A stretch of 55,759 nucleotides of DNA from Levilactobacillus fujinensis (GCF_003946335.1 NZ_RHNX01000019.1:1-55759), one strand, 5' to 3'; positions 1 to 7,922 are shown, counted from the first letter of the stretch. Numbers and translations are program-made. The notes: generated by a model from the sequence alone, not told the origin.

Positions 1-453
1 ATTGTAAGCGGACTTGGTTTGGTGTCCAAGTGCGATTAGCTGGCGACTAACTGTATTGGTTGAGACGTTGTATTGGGTGGCGATGCTGGACATTGTTCGA
101 TCTGAAGTTAACTGTTGAATGATACCATGTTGAATGTTTTGAGAGATTTGATGTTGCTTCTCCACAATTGGTGTTTGGGCAATCTGGGTGTGTCCACATG
201 CCTTACACAAAAAACGTTGTTTACGTAAGATCAATAACGCCGTCCGTTCACTTATGTTAGGAATTCTAATGCTAGCGGTTTTACATCCGTTCTTAACGAT
301 TTCATGTTTGCCACAACGTGGGCAAACACTGATGGTATAGGAAAGATCGGCATAAATACGCAAAGCATCAGGCGAACTATCCTGGACTCTGAAATTAGTA
401 ATATTTTGGTCTTTAATCTGTAGGAGATTTCTTGTAAACTGTTCTTGGGACAT
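1..453 (-). CDS. ISL3-family transposase, N-terminal part (runs off left edge)
   Basis: An open frame of 151 codons starts at the ATG complement at 451-453 and is still open at base 1, so the C-terminal catalytic part lies outside the window. The protein begins MSQEQFTRNLL. It carries two cysteine pairs spaced like a zinc ribbon (CPRCGKHE near residue 45 and CKACGH near residue 86), then a helix-turn-helix near residues 115-140 (SSIATQYNVSTNTVSRQL). This layout is typical of the DNA-binding half of ISL3 transposases, DDE enzymes that cut and paste their own element. Whether the element is intact cannot be judged. The family call is firm, the exact IS is not. Confidence 0.85.
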   Translation of the reverse strand, partial: MSQEQFTRNLLQIKDQNITNFRVQDSSPDALRIYADLSYTISVCPRCGKHEIVKNGCKTASIRIPNISERTALLILRKQRFLCKACGHTQIAQTPIVEKQHQISQNIQHGIIQQLTSDRTMSSIATQYNVSTNTVSRQLIALGHQTKSAYN

Positions 454-499
454 ATTGTCATTCTCACTTTCAATTAGTTTTGGTCGACGATGTTGATGT

Positions 500-518
500 G
501 GGGCAGTGTGCCCCTTTT
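500..518 (+). terminator. Short hairpin with T-run at the IS edge
   Basis: GGGGCA-GTG-TGCCCC is followed by TTTT. It lies just outside the transposase start and would stop transcription entering from the left. The segment 478-499 before it (GTCGAC...GTTGATG) resembles the end sequence at 55683, so this may be part of the insertion sequence terminus. The boundary itself was not identified. Confidence 0.5.
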
Positions 519-570
519 ATTATACAGAAAATGGCGTCGACAGATTTCTCTATCAACACCAAATATCATA

Positions 571-632
571 GAACCGTTAAAATTGGGTAACGTCGTTCAG
601 GCATCGCCTTGTTGGCCGGCAGAAATGGGTTT
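571..632 (+). repeat. Fragment of dispersed repeat, modules C and B
   Basis: The stretch with TTAAAATTGGGTAACGTCGTTC and GTTGGCCGGCAGAAATGGG matches, in order, the junction of modules C and B seen at 40398-40455 (opposite strand) and 18031-18068. The rest of 519-830 holds a small hairpin at about 637-661 (GCGATTC/GAATCGC) and no gene that I can support. Confidence 0.55.
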
Positions 633-830
633 CTCGCGCGATTCAAAGCTGCGAATCGCACGTCTTCAAAGTTGACTAAGGTGTAGTCCGGGCAAGGCTC
701 CTAACCCAAACCAGGACCACAGCTGGATTCGTCCCTAATCGTCATTAATTTTGCGATTCACAGACAGTACGATTTTTAGTTTAGGTATGATACAATGAAG
801 CCGACTCATCCATTGGAGGGAATTATATTT

Positions 831-1304
831 ATGGCAGATGAAAGTACCAATGACGAAGCAACCAATCCGTTGTTTTTCCGGCGAATTTTGATTACCATCG
901 ATGAAGATGACCGACCATCGACTAGTCGGGCGTTTCGTTTTGCACTGACTATGGCACGTGATTACCAGGCGCATCTGGGCATTGCGTCCGTCCTGGAAAG
1001 TGATGATATTAGTATCTATGAATCTTTAATGCCCACGAAATTAAATGAAAAGCGTGAACACTTACGGAACATTGTTCAGGAGTACGCTACGAAGGCTAAA
1101 GCCTTTGGTGTCGACGATGTTCGGTCCATTATTGCCGAAGGTGGCGATGTGGACGACGTGGTTTTACAGAAGATTATCCCGGATTTTCAACCGGACCTTG
1201 TAGTTTGTGGGGCCGATGTTGACTTCGCTAGCCATGGTCATCCCGGTGCCATCGGGTTACGCCTGGCTAAGAAGTCAGACGTTTCAGTTATTGTGATTCG
1301 TTAA
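831..1304 (+). CDS. Universal stress protein, UspA family
   Basis: A 157-residue protein with one Usp domain: a short acidic N-terminal tail, then FRRILITIDEDD at residues 17-28 (first beta strand and nucleotide loop), and a C-terminal GADVDFASHGHPGAIGLRLA stretch resembling the G-x2-G-x9-G(S/T) nucleotide loop, ending in a VSVIVIR strand. Usp proteins are cytosolic, bind ATP or other ligands and accumulate under stress; the exact role is rarely known. I chose the ATG at 831 because TTGGAGGG lies just upstream; an in-frame ATG at 795 has no ribosome binding site. The loop departs from the classic ATP-binding form, so ATP binding is uncertain. It is a single-gene unit followed by a terminator. 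Confidence 0.85.
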   Translation: MADESTNDEATNPLFFRRILITIDEDDRPSTSRAFRFALTMARDYQAHLGIASVLESDDISIYESLMPTKLNEKREHLRNIVQEYATKAKAFGVDDVRSIIAEGGDVDDVVLQKIIPDFQPDLVVCGADVDFASHGHPGAIGLRLAKKSDVSVIVIR

Positions 1305-1306
1305 AC

Positions 1307-1342
1307 AAAAGGAGCCCTCGCGATTTAGGCGGGGGCCCTTTT
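1307..1342 (+). terminator. Rho-independent terminator after the stress protein
   Basis: AAAGGAGCCCTCGC and GCGGGGGCCCTTTT form a GC-rich stem around GATTTAG, starting within a few bases of the stop codon at 1304. Confidence 0.85.
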
Positions 1343-1393
1343 GGTGTATAATATATCTTACTAAAATATTCACGGAAAGGGGAGAAGCTGACG

Positions 1394-2071
1394 ATGCAAG
1401 CTGGTCTAATTCGAGGATTTTTATTTGATCTGCATGGCGTCATTGCGGACTCCTGGCAGTATCATTTGGCGTCTTGGCAAGCAATTGCGGTGGAGCTGAA
1501 GATTCCCTGGACGACAAAATTAACGCAGATGCTCCCCGGGATGAGTCGTCGCGATTCGCTAATAACGATTCTGGCTTCTGTGAACCGGCAAGCAGAGTTC
1601 GATGAGGACCAATTACTAGCCGTTACAGATCATGAAAATGAGCTTTACCGTCAGTTCGTCGCGCAAATGACGCCGGCGAACCGGTTGCCAGGCATCACGG
1701 CTTTTCTTGATGAGTTGCAGGTGGCCAACTATCCGTTGGCACTCGCCTCAGCTTCAACGAATGCGCCAGCCGAAATTGAAAGATTGGGATTGCGTCCGGT
1801 TTTCACTAAGATTGTTGCAGCGGCGGACCTGTCCGCCAGCAAACCAGCACCAGATGTGTATCTCGCAGCAGCTAAATTGATTGATCAATCCCCACAACGG
1901 TGTGTGGCCTTAGAGGATACCGTGACCGGCGTTCAAGCGGCCAAGGCCGCCGGGTGCCTGACGATTGGTATCAATGTCAAGCAGTTACCTGGTGCGGATG
2001 GCATGTTGTCAACGACCGCTGACCTCAGTCTTGCAGCCGTGCAGCGGGTACTCGGTCTGCCAACCGTTTGA
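1394..2071 (+). CDS. Beta-phosphoglucomutase-like HAD hydrolase with altered catalytic motif
   Basis: A 225-residue HAD-superfamily protein of normal beta-phosphoglucomutase length, which converts beta-glucose-1-phosphate to glucose-6-phosphate in maltose and trehalose breakdown. Against Lactococcus PgmB the visible active-site residues are D12 (nucleophile), H24, R52 in the cap (PGMSRRDS), S120, K150 (SASKPAPD), and E174/D175 (ALEDT). The second Asp of motif I, the general acid/base, is His14: the sequence reads FDLHGV, not FDLDGV, with codon CAT. That residue is needed for catalysis in characterised enzymes, so activity or substrate may differ. GGAAAGGGGAG precedes the ATG. Its 3' end overlaps the convergent gene at 2025-2417 by 47 bp. 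No maltose or trehalose phosphorylase gene is adjacent. Confidence 0.85.
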   Translation: MQAGLIRGFLFDLHGVIADSWQYHLASWQAIAVELKIPWTTKLTQMLPGMSRRDSLITILASVNRQAEFDEDQLLAVTDHENELYRQFVAQMTPANRLPGITAFLDELQVANYPLALASASTNAPAEIERLGLRPVFTKIVAAADLSASKPAPDVYLAAAKLIDQSPQRCVALEDTVTGVQAAKAAGCLTIGINVKQLPGADGMLSTTADLSLAAVQRVLGLPTV

Positions 2072-2417
2072 GTAGAAACTGTTTGAGAACCACAGCTTGG
2101 TTGTGAGTCTCGTCCTTAGCGCCGTAGAGCAAGATAACGTCTTGGTCGGGTAATTGGCCCACCAGCAGGTCTAAGAAGTCTGAGAGGGCTGGATTAGCCT
2201 GTAATTCGTCCAAGTAGCGTTGCTGGAACTCAGGAAACTTTTCGGGTTCGTGGTTAAACCATTTTCGCAGGTCGGTCGTCGGACCGATTTCTTTTTCCCA
2301 AGTGGCGAGTTGCGCGTTTACTTTAGAAATGCCACGGGGCCACAGGCGGTCGACCAGGACACGATAACCAGTGAGATCAGCAGGTTTCGTGTAAATTCGT
2401 TCGCATTTAATTGCCAT
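2025..2417 (-). CDS. DUF488 family protein
   Basis: A 130-residue protein with the DUF488 pattern: IYTKPADLTGYRVLVDRLWPRG at residues 8-29 and the later DLRKWFNHEPEKFPEF and ILLYGAKDETHNQA segments. The family is small, cytosolic and of unproven function, and is often found as a lone gene. It reads toward the HAD gene and their ends overlap by 47 bp, so each transcript would be partly antisense to the other. The start is the ATG complement at 2417; the ribosome binding site is weak to moderate (GGAGATGATTTTTT upstream). Family assignment is firm, function unknown. Confidence 0.85.
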   Translation of the reverse strand: MAIKCERIYTKPADLTGYRVLVDRLWPRGISKVNAQLATWEKEIGPTTDLRKWFNHEPEKFPEFQQRYLDELQANPALSDFLDLLVGQLPDQDVILLYGAKDETHNQAVVLKQFLLKRLADRVPAARLQD

Positions 2418-2476
2418 AAAAAATCATCTCCATGGGTTCATTTTAGCATAGCCGTTTGAGAGGAGGCGTTTTAATC

Positions 2477-3106
2477 ATGCAGAATACGATCGGTGATTTC
2501 TATACGGGTCGGCCAACGGAACAAATTGCACGGGAGTTATTGGGGCACGAGTTGGTTTACACAACACCAGCGGGTATCATGAGCGGGTGGATCGTTGAAG
2601 CCGAAGCCTATCTCGGTGAACAGGATACGGCGGCACATGCATTCAATGGGCGCTATACGGCGGCTAACGCGGCGCTATATGATGCACCGGGCACAATTTA
2701 TATTTACATTTTACGGGGCTACTATATGTTTGATGTGGCAACGCAACCTGAGGGAACGCCGCAAGGAATCTTGATTCGCGGCATCGAACCGCACCAGGGA
2801 TTGGACCTGATGCAGCAAAATCGTGACAAGCCAGTTCCAGCTGTGACGAATGGGCCAGGAAAGCTGATGGCGGCGCTGGGCATTCAATCAAAGGATTTAA
2901 ATCGAACCATGTTGGGAGCCAATCAATTGACGATTACAGCCGATGTGACCCGACAGCCCAAGCACATTGAAGCGACGTCGCGAGTGGGTGTGAGTGCCGG
3001 GAGTTGGCAGGATCGGCCCCTACGATACACGGTGACGGGTAATCCCTTTGTTTCTGGCAGTCGGAAGCGCGACTGGGATCGCGAAAGTCATGGCTGGCAG
3101 GACTAG
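2477..3106 (+). CDS. 3-methyladenine DNA glycosylase, AAG/Mpg family
   Basis: A 209-residue AAG-type glycosylase that would remove alkylated purines such as 3-methyladenine in base excision repair. Diagnostic stretches are ARELLGHELV near the start, IVEAEAYLG (family catalytic region with the active-site Glu), AHAFNGRYTAANAALYDAPG, IYIYILRGYYMFDVATQ, and NGPGKLMAALGI near residue 136. Length is normal for bacterial members. The ATG at 2477 is preceded by GAGAGGAGGCG at 2458-2468, so an upstream in-frame codon at 2456 was rejected. It is divergent from the DUF488 gene and followed after 59 bp by a regulator gene on the same strand. Confidence 0.9.
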   Translation: MQNTIGDFYTGRPTEQIARELLGHELVYTTPAGIMSGWIVEAEAYLGEQDTAAHAFNGRYTAANAALYDAPGTIYIYILRGYYMFDVATQPEGTPQGILIRGIEPHQGLDLMQQNRDKPVPAVTNGPGKLMAALGIQSKDLNRTMLGANQLTITADVTRQPKHIEATSRVGVSAGSWQDRPLRYTVTGNPFVSGSRKRDWDRESHGWQD

Positions 3107-3165
3107 TCGTCAGTCATTTGGATTGTTATAATAAGCGCATAACGTTTAAGGGATGGCTAATTTAA

Positions 3166-4017
3166 ATGAATGTTGATATCTTTATCGAAACGCGAAAGCG
3201 ACTCCATTTGTCGCAGGACCAGCTGGCCCGGGGAATCTGTACGCAGGCGACTTTAAGCAAATTCGAACGTAACGGCAAGGTGCCGTCATTAAAAATTTTA
3301 CTACAACTCTGTGACCGGTTGGAACTGACCTTAAACGACCTCTTTCCATTGAATCATGATGAGGATTCTGTGCGCTCAAAGACGCTGGAACAGGCTGAGT
3401 TTCAACTGTTGCAAGGGGAGTATGACCAAGTTAAAGCTAGCTTGAAACAGCTGGGAGATCCGGCGAATGGGACGGTTAATTTTCAAATGCGGTTTTACTT
3501 TATTCGCGGCTATTTGACGGCACTCAACGGTGGGACGATTGCGGACGCCCTCTATGATTTTTCGCAAATTTTAAATCGTTTTGATGAGGGGCATCACTCG
3601 ATGTACGCGACGTTAGCTTACACTGGGATGGGAATTGCTTACAGCAATCATGGTGACAACGACCGCGCGGCATTTTACTTCAACAAGGTTGCTGGTGAAG
3701 CACGCGAACTGAGTTTTAAGAATCGGCATAACATCTGGCGGGCCTTGAATGTGGTCTACTATACCGGTTGTTTCTATGGGAAAACCCATGATTTGGGCAC
3801 CAGTAATGAGCTGCTGACGTACGGCGTTAAAATCTGTGCGCAGTACCACGTGACCTACTATCTAGCCCGAATTCTCTACCAACGGGCAATCAATCGCCGG
3901 GAACAGCACGCTGACCCCGTTGCTATTCGGCAGGATCTACAGGATGCGGCGGCCTTTGCGCGATTGAATGATAACCAGAAATTGTTGCAGCAGATTGCGC
4001 GTTTTTCTTTAGATTAA
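3166..4017 (+). CDS. RRNPP-type transcriptional regulator (XRE HTH plus TPR domain)
   Basis: A 283-residue cytosolic regulator. Residues 1-62 form an XRE helix-turn-helix (FIETRKRLHLSQDQLARGI, then QATLSKFERNGKVPSL). The rest is helical with TPR-like repeats (for example GMGIAYSNHGDNDRAAFYFNKV near 149-170), the architecture of PlcR, Rgg and related regulators that bind short peptides. Length matches PlcR/Rgg proteins (about 285). The ligand and targets are unknown. AAGGGATGG lies upstream of the ATG. The stop codon overlaps the ATG of a 32-codon ORF (TAATG), noted separately because members of this group can be followed by their peptide gene. Confidence 0.8.
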   Translation: MNVDIFIETRKRLHLSQDQLARGICTQATLSKFERNGKVPSLKILLQLCDRLELTLNDLFPLNHDEDSVRSKTLEQAEFQLLQGEYDQVKASLKQLGDPANGTVNFQMRFYFIRGYLTALNGGTIADALYDFSQILNRFDEGHHSMYATLAYTGMGIAYSNHGDNDRAAFYFNKVAGEARELSFKNRHNIWRALNVVYYTGCFYGKTHDLGTSNELLTYGVKICAQYHVTYYLARILYQRAINRREQHADPVAIRQDLQDAAAFARLNDNQKLLQQIARFSLD

Positions 4018-4115
4018 TGGCAACACCCATGAATGGTTTGTGGAATGTTCGAATGGGAAAGGACGCGATTGAAGGCGCTTCGTTTGGGAGCACGATTGCG
4101 ATTAAATTAGTGTAA
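4017..4115 (+). CDS. Possible 32-residue ORF overlapping the regulator stop codon
   Basis: An ORF starts at the ATG of the TAATG overlap with the RRNPP-type regulator and runs 32 codons (starts MATPMNGLWN, ends GSTIAIKLV). The arrangement allows translational coupling. It has no obvious N-terminal signal segment, unlike known secreted signalling peptides, so it may be chance. An antisense open frame covers the same bases. I list it because the position after a peptide-type regulator is suggestive. Confidence 0.25.
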   Translation: MATPMNGLWNVRMGKDAIEGASFGSTIAIKLV

Positions 4116-4203
4116 ATTGATTGCGCTTCGGTTGCCAGGAGTTTCGCCCGTTGTGAGAACGTTTCAGCCTGAGCTTCGAGCTTCTCGTTCAAATTGCGGT
4201 CAA

Positions 4204-4255
4204 AAAAACTAGAAAGCTTGCGGCCAGAGAAACCGGTCCAAGCTTTCTAGTTTTT
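4204..4255. terminator. Bidirectional terminator between regulator and ppsA
   Basis: A perfect 17-bp stem, AAAAACTAGAAAGCTTG paired with its complement ending CTAGTTTTT, around an 18-base loop. A and T runs on both sides let it work for the plus-strand regulator and for ppsA on the minus strand. Confidence 0.9.
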
Positions 4256-4306
4256 GGTAAATCATTTAGAGGAGGGTGTCTTTATTAATTTTAAGCTAAC
4301 AGCTGA

Positions 4307-6712
4307 TTACCATTCGTAATCGGTTGGATCTTGTAACCCATTACCTGTGGCCTTATCCAACATAATTCTTTGTTCAAAGTGAGCAACGTTACGCTTAGTT
4401 TCTTTGACCATATCTGGATTAACAGAGACATAATCAATCCCACTTTGAATTAAGAAGTTAGTGAAGTCTGGGAATTCCGAAGGTGCTTGGCCACAGATTG
4501 AAACTGTCCGCCCGTCCTTGTGTGCTGTCTTGATCAAGTGACGAATAGCACGTTTAACGGCAAGATTACGCTCGTCAAACAATGGTGAAACAGTATCATT
4601 GTTCCGGTCACAACCAAGAAGCAACATGGTTAAGTCGTTGGAGCCAATTGAGTAGCCATCGACGAATTCATTGAATTTGTCAGCCAAGATAATATTCGAA
4701 GGAATTTCAGCCATCATGTAAACTTTGAAGTCTGCACTTCTGACTAATCCTTGGTTCTTCATGATTTCAGTGATCTTTTGAGCTTCTTCAACTTTACGAA
4801 CGAATGGAATCATAACGTTTAAGTTCTTCAACCCAAAGTCGTTACGGACTTTCTTAACCGCTTCCAATTCAAGCTTGAAGGCCTCAATGTATTTAGGATC
4901 GTAGTAACGGGAAGCACCACGCCAACCTAACAAGTCAGCTGGTTCATGTGGTTCAAACTTTTCGCCACCCTTAAGGTTACGATATTCGCTTGACTTAAAG
5001 TCTGAAAGACGAAGAACAACAGGTCTTGGTGCCATCGCACGAGCAACTTTAGAAACACCTTCAGCCAACATGTCGACCACTTTTTCTGGATGGCCTTGTT
5101 CGATCAGGTATAGTGGGTGTTCGTGAATAAATGATGTCCAGATGAATTCTTCACGCATCAACCCAATTCCATCCGCTGGCAGGGTTGAATACTTATCAGC
5201 CAAATCGGGATCACCGAGGTTCATCATGACACCGGTTGCGGTTGGCGCAAATGTTTCTGCGGCAACGACTTGTCCGCCGGCTTGATTTGCCGAACCTGGT
5301 TTCTTAAGCAGCGCTTCAACTTTACCATTGTAGACAATACCGTTTTTGGCATCAACGGTTACGATATCGCCATCTTTCATGGCATCGGTTGCGGCGGTGC
5401 CTTTACTACCAGTACCAACGATACATGGAATCTGCATTTCACGAGATACAATGGCAGCGTGACAAGTCATACCACCGTTATTCGTAACGATTGCGGCAGC
5501 CTTCTTCATAGCTGGAACCCAGTCAGGGGAAGTCATTAACGTCACAAGGATTTCACCCTTCTTGAATTGATCAATATCCTTAGGATCGTCGATGACGTGA
5601 ACGACACCACTAGCTACACCAGGACTTGCTGGTAAGCCACGGACAACAGCTTTAGCATCTGATTCTGCAACCACGTTATCATCTCCAGTATCAGTGTCTG
5701 AATCGGTTCCCTTTTTCTTTTGTGACCAGAATGTTTCTGGACGTGCTTGTACGATCCAAAGACGATTGGTGTTGACGTCCAGAGCATATTCCATATCCAT
5801 ATAGCAACCGTAATGCTCTTCGATCTTCTTAGCATAGCCGGCTAATTCAGTTACTTGTTCATCGGTAATCACTTGTTTGTCCTGTAACTCTTCAGGAACC
5901 GCTTTTTCTACAGTACCACCATCAGGGCCTCTCATTAACTGAATGGTTTGTTTAACAACATTCTTGTCGATAATCTTCAATGATTTCTTATCAATGACAA
6001 AGTGGTTGGGGGTGACTTTACCCAAGACAATATATTCACCCAAGCCACGAATGCCGTCGATAACAATCTTGGAATCATCACCGTTGGAAACATCAACTGA
6101 GAACATGATACCTGAGGCCTTTGAGAAGACCATCATTTGAACAGCCGCTGATAAGGCAACTTTTTCATATGGGAACTGTTGCTTGTAACGATAGTAGGTA
6201 GCACGGTCGGTGAACAGTGATGAGTAGCATCTTTGAACACGGTCAACTACATCATCTGCGCCTTTAATATTTAGATAGGATTCTTGCTGACCGGCAAATG
6301 ATGCATCTGGCAGGTCCTCAGCGGTGGCGGAAGAACGAATCGCAACGAATGGATTCTCTTGCCCCATCTTTTTTGATAAATCTGCGTAGGCCTTCTTAAT
6401 GTCCGCGGCCAAATCATTTGGCATCTTAGCGCCAACGATCAAATCCCGAATCTGTGTACATGCTTTGTGAAGCTCATCGGAATTCTCGTAGTCCTTGATG
6501 CCGTTAAGTAATGTGCTAACTTGGTCATTCAAGCCAGTTGCCTGCATGAAATACCGGTATGCACTTGCCGTAGTGGCAAACCCATAAGGGACTGGTAAAT
6601 CCATTGAAGAAGTCATTTCTCCTAATGAAGAAGATTTACCACCAACCAGATTAACATCTTCACGATGCAATTCATTGAACCATAAAACGTTTGCTATGTC
6701 ACGTGTACTCAT
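4307..6712 (-). CDS. ppsA: Phosphoenolpyruvate synthase (pyruvate, water dikinase)
   Basis: An 801-residue cytosolic enzyme that makes PEP from pyruvate and ATP (giving AMP and phosphate), a gluconeogenic step. The order is N-terminal ATP-grasp (NLVGGKSSSLGEM at 21-33, IRSSATAEDLPDASFAGQ at 125-142, WIVQARPET near 319-327), the swivelling phosphohistidine domain (GGMTCHAAIVSREM, phosphorylated His about residue 418, with the TCH form typical of PEP synthase), and a C-terminal PEP/pyruvate TIM barrel (IGSNDLTMLLLGCDRN, then SICGQAPSE with the catalytic Cys). A linker at 330-350 is rich in Asp, Thr and Lys. GGAGGCAATTTTT precedes the ATG. Upstream lie a consensus promoter and a cre site, so glucose repression through CcpA is expected. 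It is a single-gene unit. Confidence 0.93.
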   Translation of the reverse strand: MSTRDIANVLWFNELHREDVNLVGGKSSSLGEMTSSMDLPVPYGFATTASAYRYFMQATGLNDQVSTLLNGIKDYENSDELHKACTQIRDLIVGAKMPNDLAADIKKAYADLSKKMGQENPFVAIRSSATAEDLPDASFAGQQESYLNIKGADDVVDRVQRCYSSLFTDRATYYRYKQQFPYEKVALSAAVQMMVFSKASGIMFSVDVSNGDDSKIVIDGIRGLGEYIVLGKVTPNHFVIDKKSLKIIDKNVVKQTIQLMRGPDGGTVEKAVPEELQDKQVITDEQVTELAGYAKKIEEHYGCYMDMEYALDVNTNRLWIVQARPETFWSQKKKGTDSDTDTGDDNVVAESDAKAVVRGLPASPGVASGVVHVIDDPKDIDQFKKGEILVTLMTSPDWVPAMKKAAAIVTNNGGMTCHAAIVSREMQIPCIVGTGSKGTAATDAMKDGDIVTVDAKNGIVYNGKVEALLKKPGSANQAGGQVVAAETFAPTATGVMMNLGDPDLADKYSTLPADGIGLMREEFIWTSFIHEHPLYLIEQGHPEKVVDMLAEGVSKVARAMAPRPVVLRLSDFKSSEYRNLKGGEKFEPHEPADLLGWRGASRYYDPKYIEAFKLELEAVKKVRNDFGLKNLNVMIPFVRKVEEAQKITEIMKNQGLVRSADFKVYMMAEIPSNIILADKFNEFVDGYSIGSNDLTMLLLGCDRNNDTVSPLFDERNLAVKRAIRHLIKTAHKDGRTVSICGQAPSEFPDFTNFLIQSGIDYVSVNPDMVKETKRNVAHFEQRIMLDKATGNGLQDPTDYEW

Positions 6713-6758
6713 AAAAATTGCCTCCTTTTACTTGCGAAAGAGAAGAACGAAAAAGTTA

Positions 6759-6772
6759 TGATAGCGCTTTCA
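6759..6772 (-). promoter_or_regulatory. CcpA cre site at the ppsA transcription start
   Basis: TGATAGCGCTTTCA fits every position of the cre consensus TGWNANCGNTNWCA. It begins about 12 bp downstream of the ppsA -10 box, inside the first transcribed bases, a position where CcpA blocks transcription. Repression of PEP synthesis during sugar growth is the expected result (inference). Confidence 0.8.
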
Positions 6773-6783
6773 GCTATGGCTCA

Positions 6784-6812
6784 ATTGTAAGCTACTTGTG
6801 AATAAAGTTCAA
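6784..6812 (-). promoter_or_regulatory. ppsA promoter
   Basis: On the minus strand TTGAAC is followed after 17 bp by TACAAT, a near-consensus sigma-A promoter. It lies about 70 bp upstream of the ppsA start, with the cre site between. Confidence 0.75.
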
Positions 6813-6930
6813 TATTGTTTTTATAAAATTTGGATTAAAGATGATTCTAGAGTATTTTGTAAAGGCAGTCAGTGAGTTGCTAGGGTAGTGATGACGGCCC
6901 TTTAGCGTACGTTTTAATAAGATACTAAAG

Positions 6931-7081
6931 ATTGAAAGCTAAGATGTTCACCTCATTCTTCTGACCGTAGGAATTGTCACCGTTAAATTAGGGACAATGG
7001 CCGTACTGCCGCTGCCAGGGATTCCGCCTACGGGGGATGCCGCCAGTCAAAGAACGGGCTTCCGGCTCGCCTGAAAGTCGC
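6931..7081 (+). repeat. Dispersed repeat, module A, copy 1
   Basis: It runs from ATTGAAAGCTAAGATGTTC through GCTGCCAGGGATTCCG to GGGCTTCCGGCTCGCCTGAAAG. The same order of words appears at 10855-11013 (opposite strand), 39893-40040 and 45167-45310, and partly at 43102-43149. It is intergenic and without a reading frame. The rest of the interval 6813-7184 holds only the hairpin at 7083-7143. Confidence 0.8.
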
Positions 7082-7082
7082 C

Positions 7083-7143
7083 AAGCCAAAGGAGTTCTCA
7101 CGCCGCAACGTCATTGGTTGCGGAATGAGAACTCCTTTGGCTT
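7083..7143. terminator. 61-nt hairpin after the menaquinone methyltransferase gene
   Basis: AAGCCAAAGGAGTTCTCA pairs perfectly with TGAGAACTCCTTTGGCTT, and an inner stem CCGCAAC/GTTGCGG continues it. It lies 42 bp past the stop of the minus-strand gene. No T-run follows on either strand, so it may be a processing or stability structure instead of a classic terminator. It abuts repeat copy A1. Confidence 0.55.
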
Positions 7144-7184
7144 AGCTCGTATTGGATTACTGATTAACCATGACAACTACTGTT

Positions 7185-7904
7185 TTAGTAAGGCTTCGTC
7201 CCGAAGTGTACAGCCGCTGCCCCCAGGTTGAACGGGGTATAGTGGACCTTGACTAAGCCAGCCTCACGAAACATCGCGGCCAGTTCATCGACCGACACAA
7301 AATGGTGTGTAGATTGCTGAAGGTAGTTGTAGGCTTGGTAATGATGTGCCACTACACGGCCCATTAAGGGGACTAAGTGGCCGAAGTATAGCTGCCAACC
7401 GGCATGCACGATGGGATTTGTTGGTTGCGACGTTTCCAAGCAGACCACTTGGCCGCCGGGTTTGACGACGCGCGTCATTTCTCGTAGAACTTGGTTGGCG
7501 TCAGGAACGTTGCGCAGGCCAAAGCCAATCGTTACCACGTTAAAGCTATTGTCTGGGTAGGGCAACTGCATAGCGTCTCCCTGACGTAGTGTGATGCGGT
7601 CCTCGCGTTTTGCTGCCCGTACTTTAGCTGTGGCCTGTGTTAACATGACTTCGCTAAAGTCCAGACCGACCACGTGACCCGCAGGACCAACGGCATTGGC
7701 CAAAGCTAACGTCCAATCGCCCGTGCCGCAACAGAGGTCCAGTGCGAAATCGCCAGGATTGATGGTCATTGCCTGCATCACGTTTTTTCGCCAGATGCGG
7801 TGGGTGCCCAAACTGATTACGCTATTCATTTGGTCATATTGGGGGGCAATATGGTCAAAAATCTGTTGCACCTTGTCCTCCGAGGTATGATTCGTCAGTG
7901 CCAT
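7185..7904 (-). CDS. menG: Demethylmenaquinone methyltransferase (UbiE/MenG)
   Basis: A 239-residue class I SAM-dependent methyltransferase that adds the last methyl group to demethylmenaquinone. Visible features are the N-terminal family signature KVQQIFDHIAPQYDQMNSVISLG from residue 11, the SAM-binding loop ALDLCCGTGDW at 54-64, GLDFSEVML, GDAMQLPYPDNSFNVVTIGFGLRNVPD, and PFNLGAAAVHFGTKPY at the end. Length is normal. AGGAGGCT lies 8 bases before the ATG. It is 18 bp downstream of the methionine aminopeptidase gene and probably cotranscribed. No other menaquinone gene is in the window. Many lactobacilli carry an incomplete pathway and respire only with supplied quinone precursors (general knowledge), so the role here is open. 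Confidence 0.88.
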   Translation of the reverse strand: MALTNHTSEDKVQQIFDHIAPQYDQMNSVISLGTHRIWRKNVMQAMTINPGDFALDLCCGTGDWTLALANAVGPAGHVVGLDFSEVMLTQATAKVRAAKREDRITLRQGDAMQLPYPDNSFNVVTIGFGLRNVPDANQVLREMTRVVKPGGQVVCLETSQPTNPIVHAGWQLYFGHLVPLMGRVVAHHYQAYNYLQQSTHHFVSVDELAAMFREAGLVKVHYTPFNLGAAAVHFGTKPY

Positions 7905-7922
7905 GCCGTGAAGCCTCCTAGA

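Noticed and set aside
490-675. 61-codon plus-strand frame right of the transposase
   Set aside because: Runs through the IS-edge hairpin and a module C/B fragment; no ribosome binding site.
3923-4192. 89-codon minus-strand frame overlapping the regulator end
   Set aside because: No ribosome binding site; most of it lies opposite the regulator gene or the tiny ORF. Could be a decayed gene but nothing supports that.
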